From contig CAMRAP010000095.1 in NCBI GenBank assembly GCA_947039985.1, forward strand, positions 1 to 6,830: a stretch of DNA of 6,830 nt, written 5' to 3'. The DNA is from an uncultured Odoribacter sp. GTDB lineage: Bacteria > Bacteroidota > Bacteroidia > Bacteroidales > Marinifilaceae. Positions 6,185 through 6,830 of the stretch are shown one piece after another (position 1 is the first letter of the stretch; each line of letters opens with the position of its first letter). A program made the translations under genes and the position numbers. Below the pieces are notes generated by a model. That model ran no database searches and was not told where the DNA came from. It was given only the letters and a program-made list of their open reading frames with translations.

Positions 6185-6479
6185 GTCTTTTAGGGTGACA
6201 TTTTCTAATGAATTTAAAATTAGATTGGAAGGGATACATGAAAAGAAATTATTATATGTGTGCATTTGTGTGGTGTGTATATAAATCCCGAGGTTTACCA
6301 TTCTATTTTTTAAAGAACTAATTTAGAAAAACAGCTTGTTTTAAAAACTTCCTCACCCTTGTGTGTGTGTGCTAAATTACAGTTTTATACGCCCTTAAAA
6401 GTATAAGGTTACACGGGATCAAAGTTTTTTCAAAAAAGGCATGTTTTTTTATCAAGCTATGAGTAGTTATTCATAACGA

Positions 6480-6517
6480 AAACAACCACTTCCCCCATTG
6501 TAGGGAAGTGGTTGTTT
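6480..6517 (-). terminator. Rho-independent terminator of the DUF5684 gene (possibly bidirectional)
   Basis: A perfect 15-bp stem, aaacaaccacttccc (6480-6494) with gggaagtggttgttt (6503-6517), encloses an 8-nt loop. Read leftwards the stem ends in GTTGTTTTCGTT, a fair U-tract; read rightwards it ends in GTTGTTTAGGG, which is weaker. It lies about 70 bp downstream of the DUF5684 stop, so it most likely ends that transcript and may also stop read-through from the metG side. Confidence 0.75.
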
Positions 6518-6587
6518 AGGGTATAAGCTAAATATGCAACTGTTTCAATATATAGAATGAGTTCATTGATCGCCTATAAATATGGTA

Positions 6588-6830
6588 TTAGTTGTTTTCC
6601 TGCTCATATGTTGCATCGCCAAACGCTAATATTGGAAAGAATATAGGCGAAAGAAAGAGTAAGCCTAAAGCAAATCCAATTCCCTTTTGAAACTTTTTAG
6701 CGAATTCAATGTATGTAATAATGCAAAAATAGATATTCACAAAAGGAATAAAAAACATAAGAAGCCACCAAATAGGTTTTTCTATGATTTGAAGTAAAAC
6801 TATAATGTTATAAAAAGGGACAAGACACGC
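6588..6830 (-). CDS. DUF5684-family small membrane protein, C-terminal part (5' end outside window)
   Basis: Eighty C-terminal residues are visible before a TAA stop; the N-terminus is beyond the right edge. The segment has the pattern I associate with DUF5684 proteins: VPFYNIIVLLQI (4-15), KPIWWLLMFFIPFVN (18-32), a conserved polar loop with AKKFQKG (44-50), then GFALGLLFLSPIFFPILAFGDATY (52-75). Two hydrophobic segments at about 20-40 and 52-71 are long enough to cross the membrane, separated by the basic AKKFQKG turn. A short polar tail (EQENN) ends the protein. The family has no established function; similar domains occur next to or fused with signal peptidase I in some Bacteroidota, but nothing in this window tests that link. 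It is convergent with metG and has its own downstream hairpin. Family assignment is by recognised sequence pattern, not by a search. Confidence 0.75.
   Translation of the reverse strand, partial: ACLVPFYNIIVLLQIIEKPIWWLLMFFIPFVNIYFCIITYIEFAKKFQKGIGFALGLLFLSPIFFPILAFGDATYEQENN

Larger units (their letters stand above)
6132..6587. other. Convergent intergenic region, no convincing gene
   Basis: This 456-bp stretch separates the metG stop from the stop of the leftward DUF5684 gene. It holds one hairpin terminator near each side (6157-6184 and 6480-6517). The roughly 295 bp between them contain TG-rich tracts (6257-6278 and a six-unit TG run at 6360-6371), a homopolymer inverted repeat T6-C-A6 (6425-6437), small AT-rich hairpins, and a 37-codon open frame at 6208-6321 that I do not call as a gene. 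I see no tRNA, rRNA, riboswitch or mobile-element signature. Positions 6518-6587 show nothing recognisable. Confidence 0.7.

Noticed and set aside
6328..6342. AAAACA-GCT-TGTTTT hairpin
   Set aside because: Six AT-rich pairs with a three-base loop are too weak and no gene ends nearby.
6360..6371. Six-unit TG repeat as a phase-variable tract
   Set aside because: Short, and not inside a gene or a recognisable promoter spacer, so there is nothing for slippage to switch.
6425..6437. T6-C-A6 inverted repeat as a terminator or structured site
   Set aside because: A one-base loop cannot form a stable hairpin, and there are no G-C pairs; best read as AT-rich low-complexity sequence.
1..6830. Mobile element, prophage, CRISPR, defence or toxin-antitoxin system
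   Set aside because: No transposase, integrase, repeat-spacer array, tRNA attachment site or recognised defence/toxin family is present on either strand; all long genes are housekeeping or envelope genes in intact frames.

Overview
The window is chromosomal, AT-rich DNA from a Bacteroidota bacterium, most likely order Bacteroidales. The lineage is inferred from a GldH-type lipoprotein gene, Bacteroides-like Ddl and TrmB sequence motifs, a methionyl-tRNA synthetase with a KISTS (not KMSKS) loop and a C-terminal Trbp111 domain, a DUF5684 membrane protein, and a TAnnTTTG-type -7 box instead of a sigma-70 -10 box. Genus cannot be decided from the sequence alone.

Layout, left to right. (1) The 3' two-thirds of ddl (D-alanine--D-alanine ligase) runs rightwards; its 5' end is outside the window. 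(2) Its stop codon overlaps the stop codon of a leftward four-gene block at about 694-3975, transcribed in the order ldcA-like LD-carboxypeptidase, gldH, trmB, mnmA, with gaps of only 16, 12 and 8 bp. This is almost certainly one operon. (3) A 125-bp divergent promoter region (3976-4100) holds a 13-bp tandem repeat between two facing -7 boxes. (4) metG runs rightwards (4101-6131). (5) A 456-bp convergent intergenic region (6132-6587) carries two strong hairpin terminators near its ends and about 295 bp between them with no convincing gene. (6) The 3' part of a leftward DUF5684 membrane-protein gene runs off the right edge.

How the genes relate: ddl makes the D-Ala-D-Ala dipeptide of peptidoglycan precursors and the LD-carboxypeptidase trims the terminal D-Ala from recycled tetrapeptides, so the two wall genes lie on either side of the operon's other members but in opposite orientation. 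MnmA (s2U34), TrmB (m7G46) and MetRS all act on tRNA. The ldcA-gldH-trmB-mnmA operon therefore mixes envelope and tRNA-modification functions, and it shares a promoter region with another tRNA-charging gene.

I found no phage, IS, CRISPR, toxin-antitoxin, defence or secondary-metabolite system. The region is mainly housekeeping. The parts most worth a second look are the repeat-containing divergent promoter and the unexplained DNA between the two terminators after metG.
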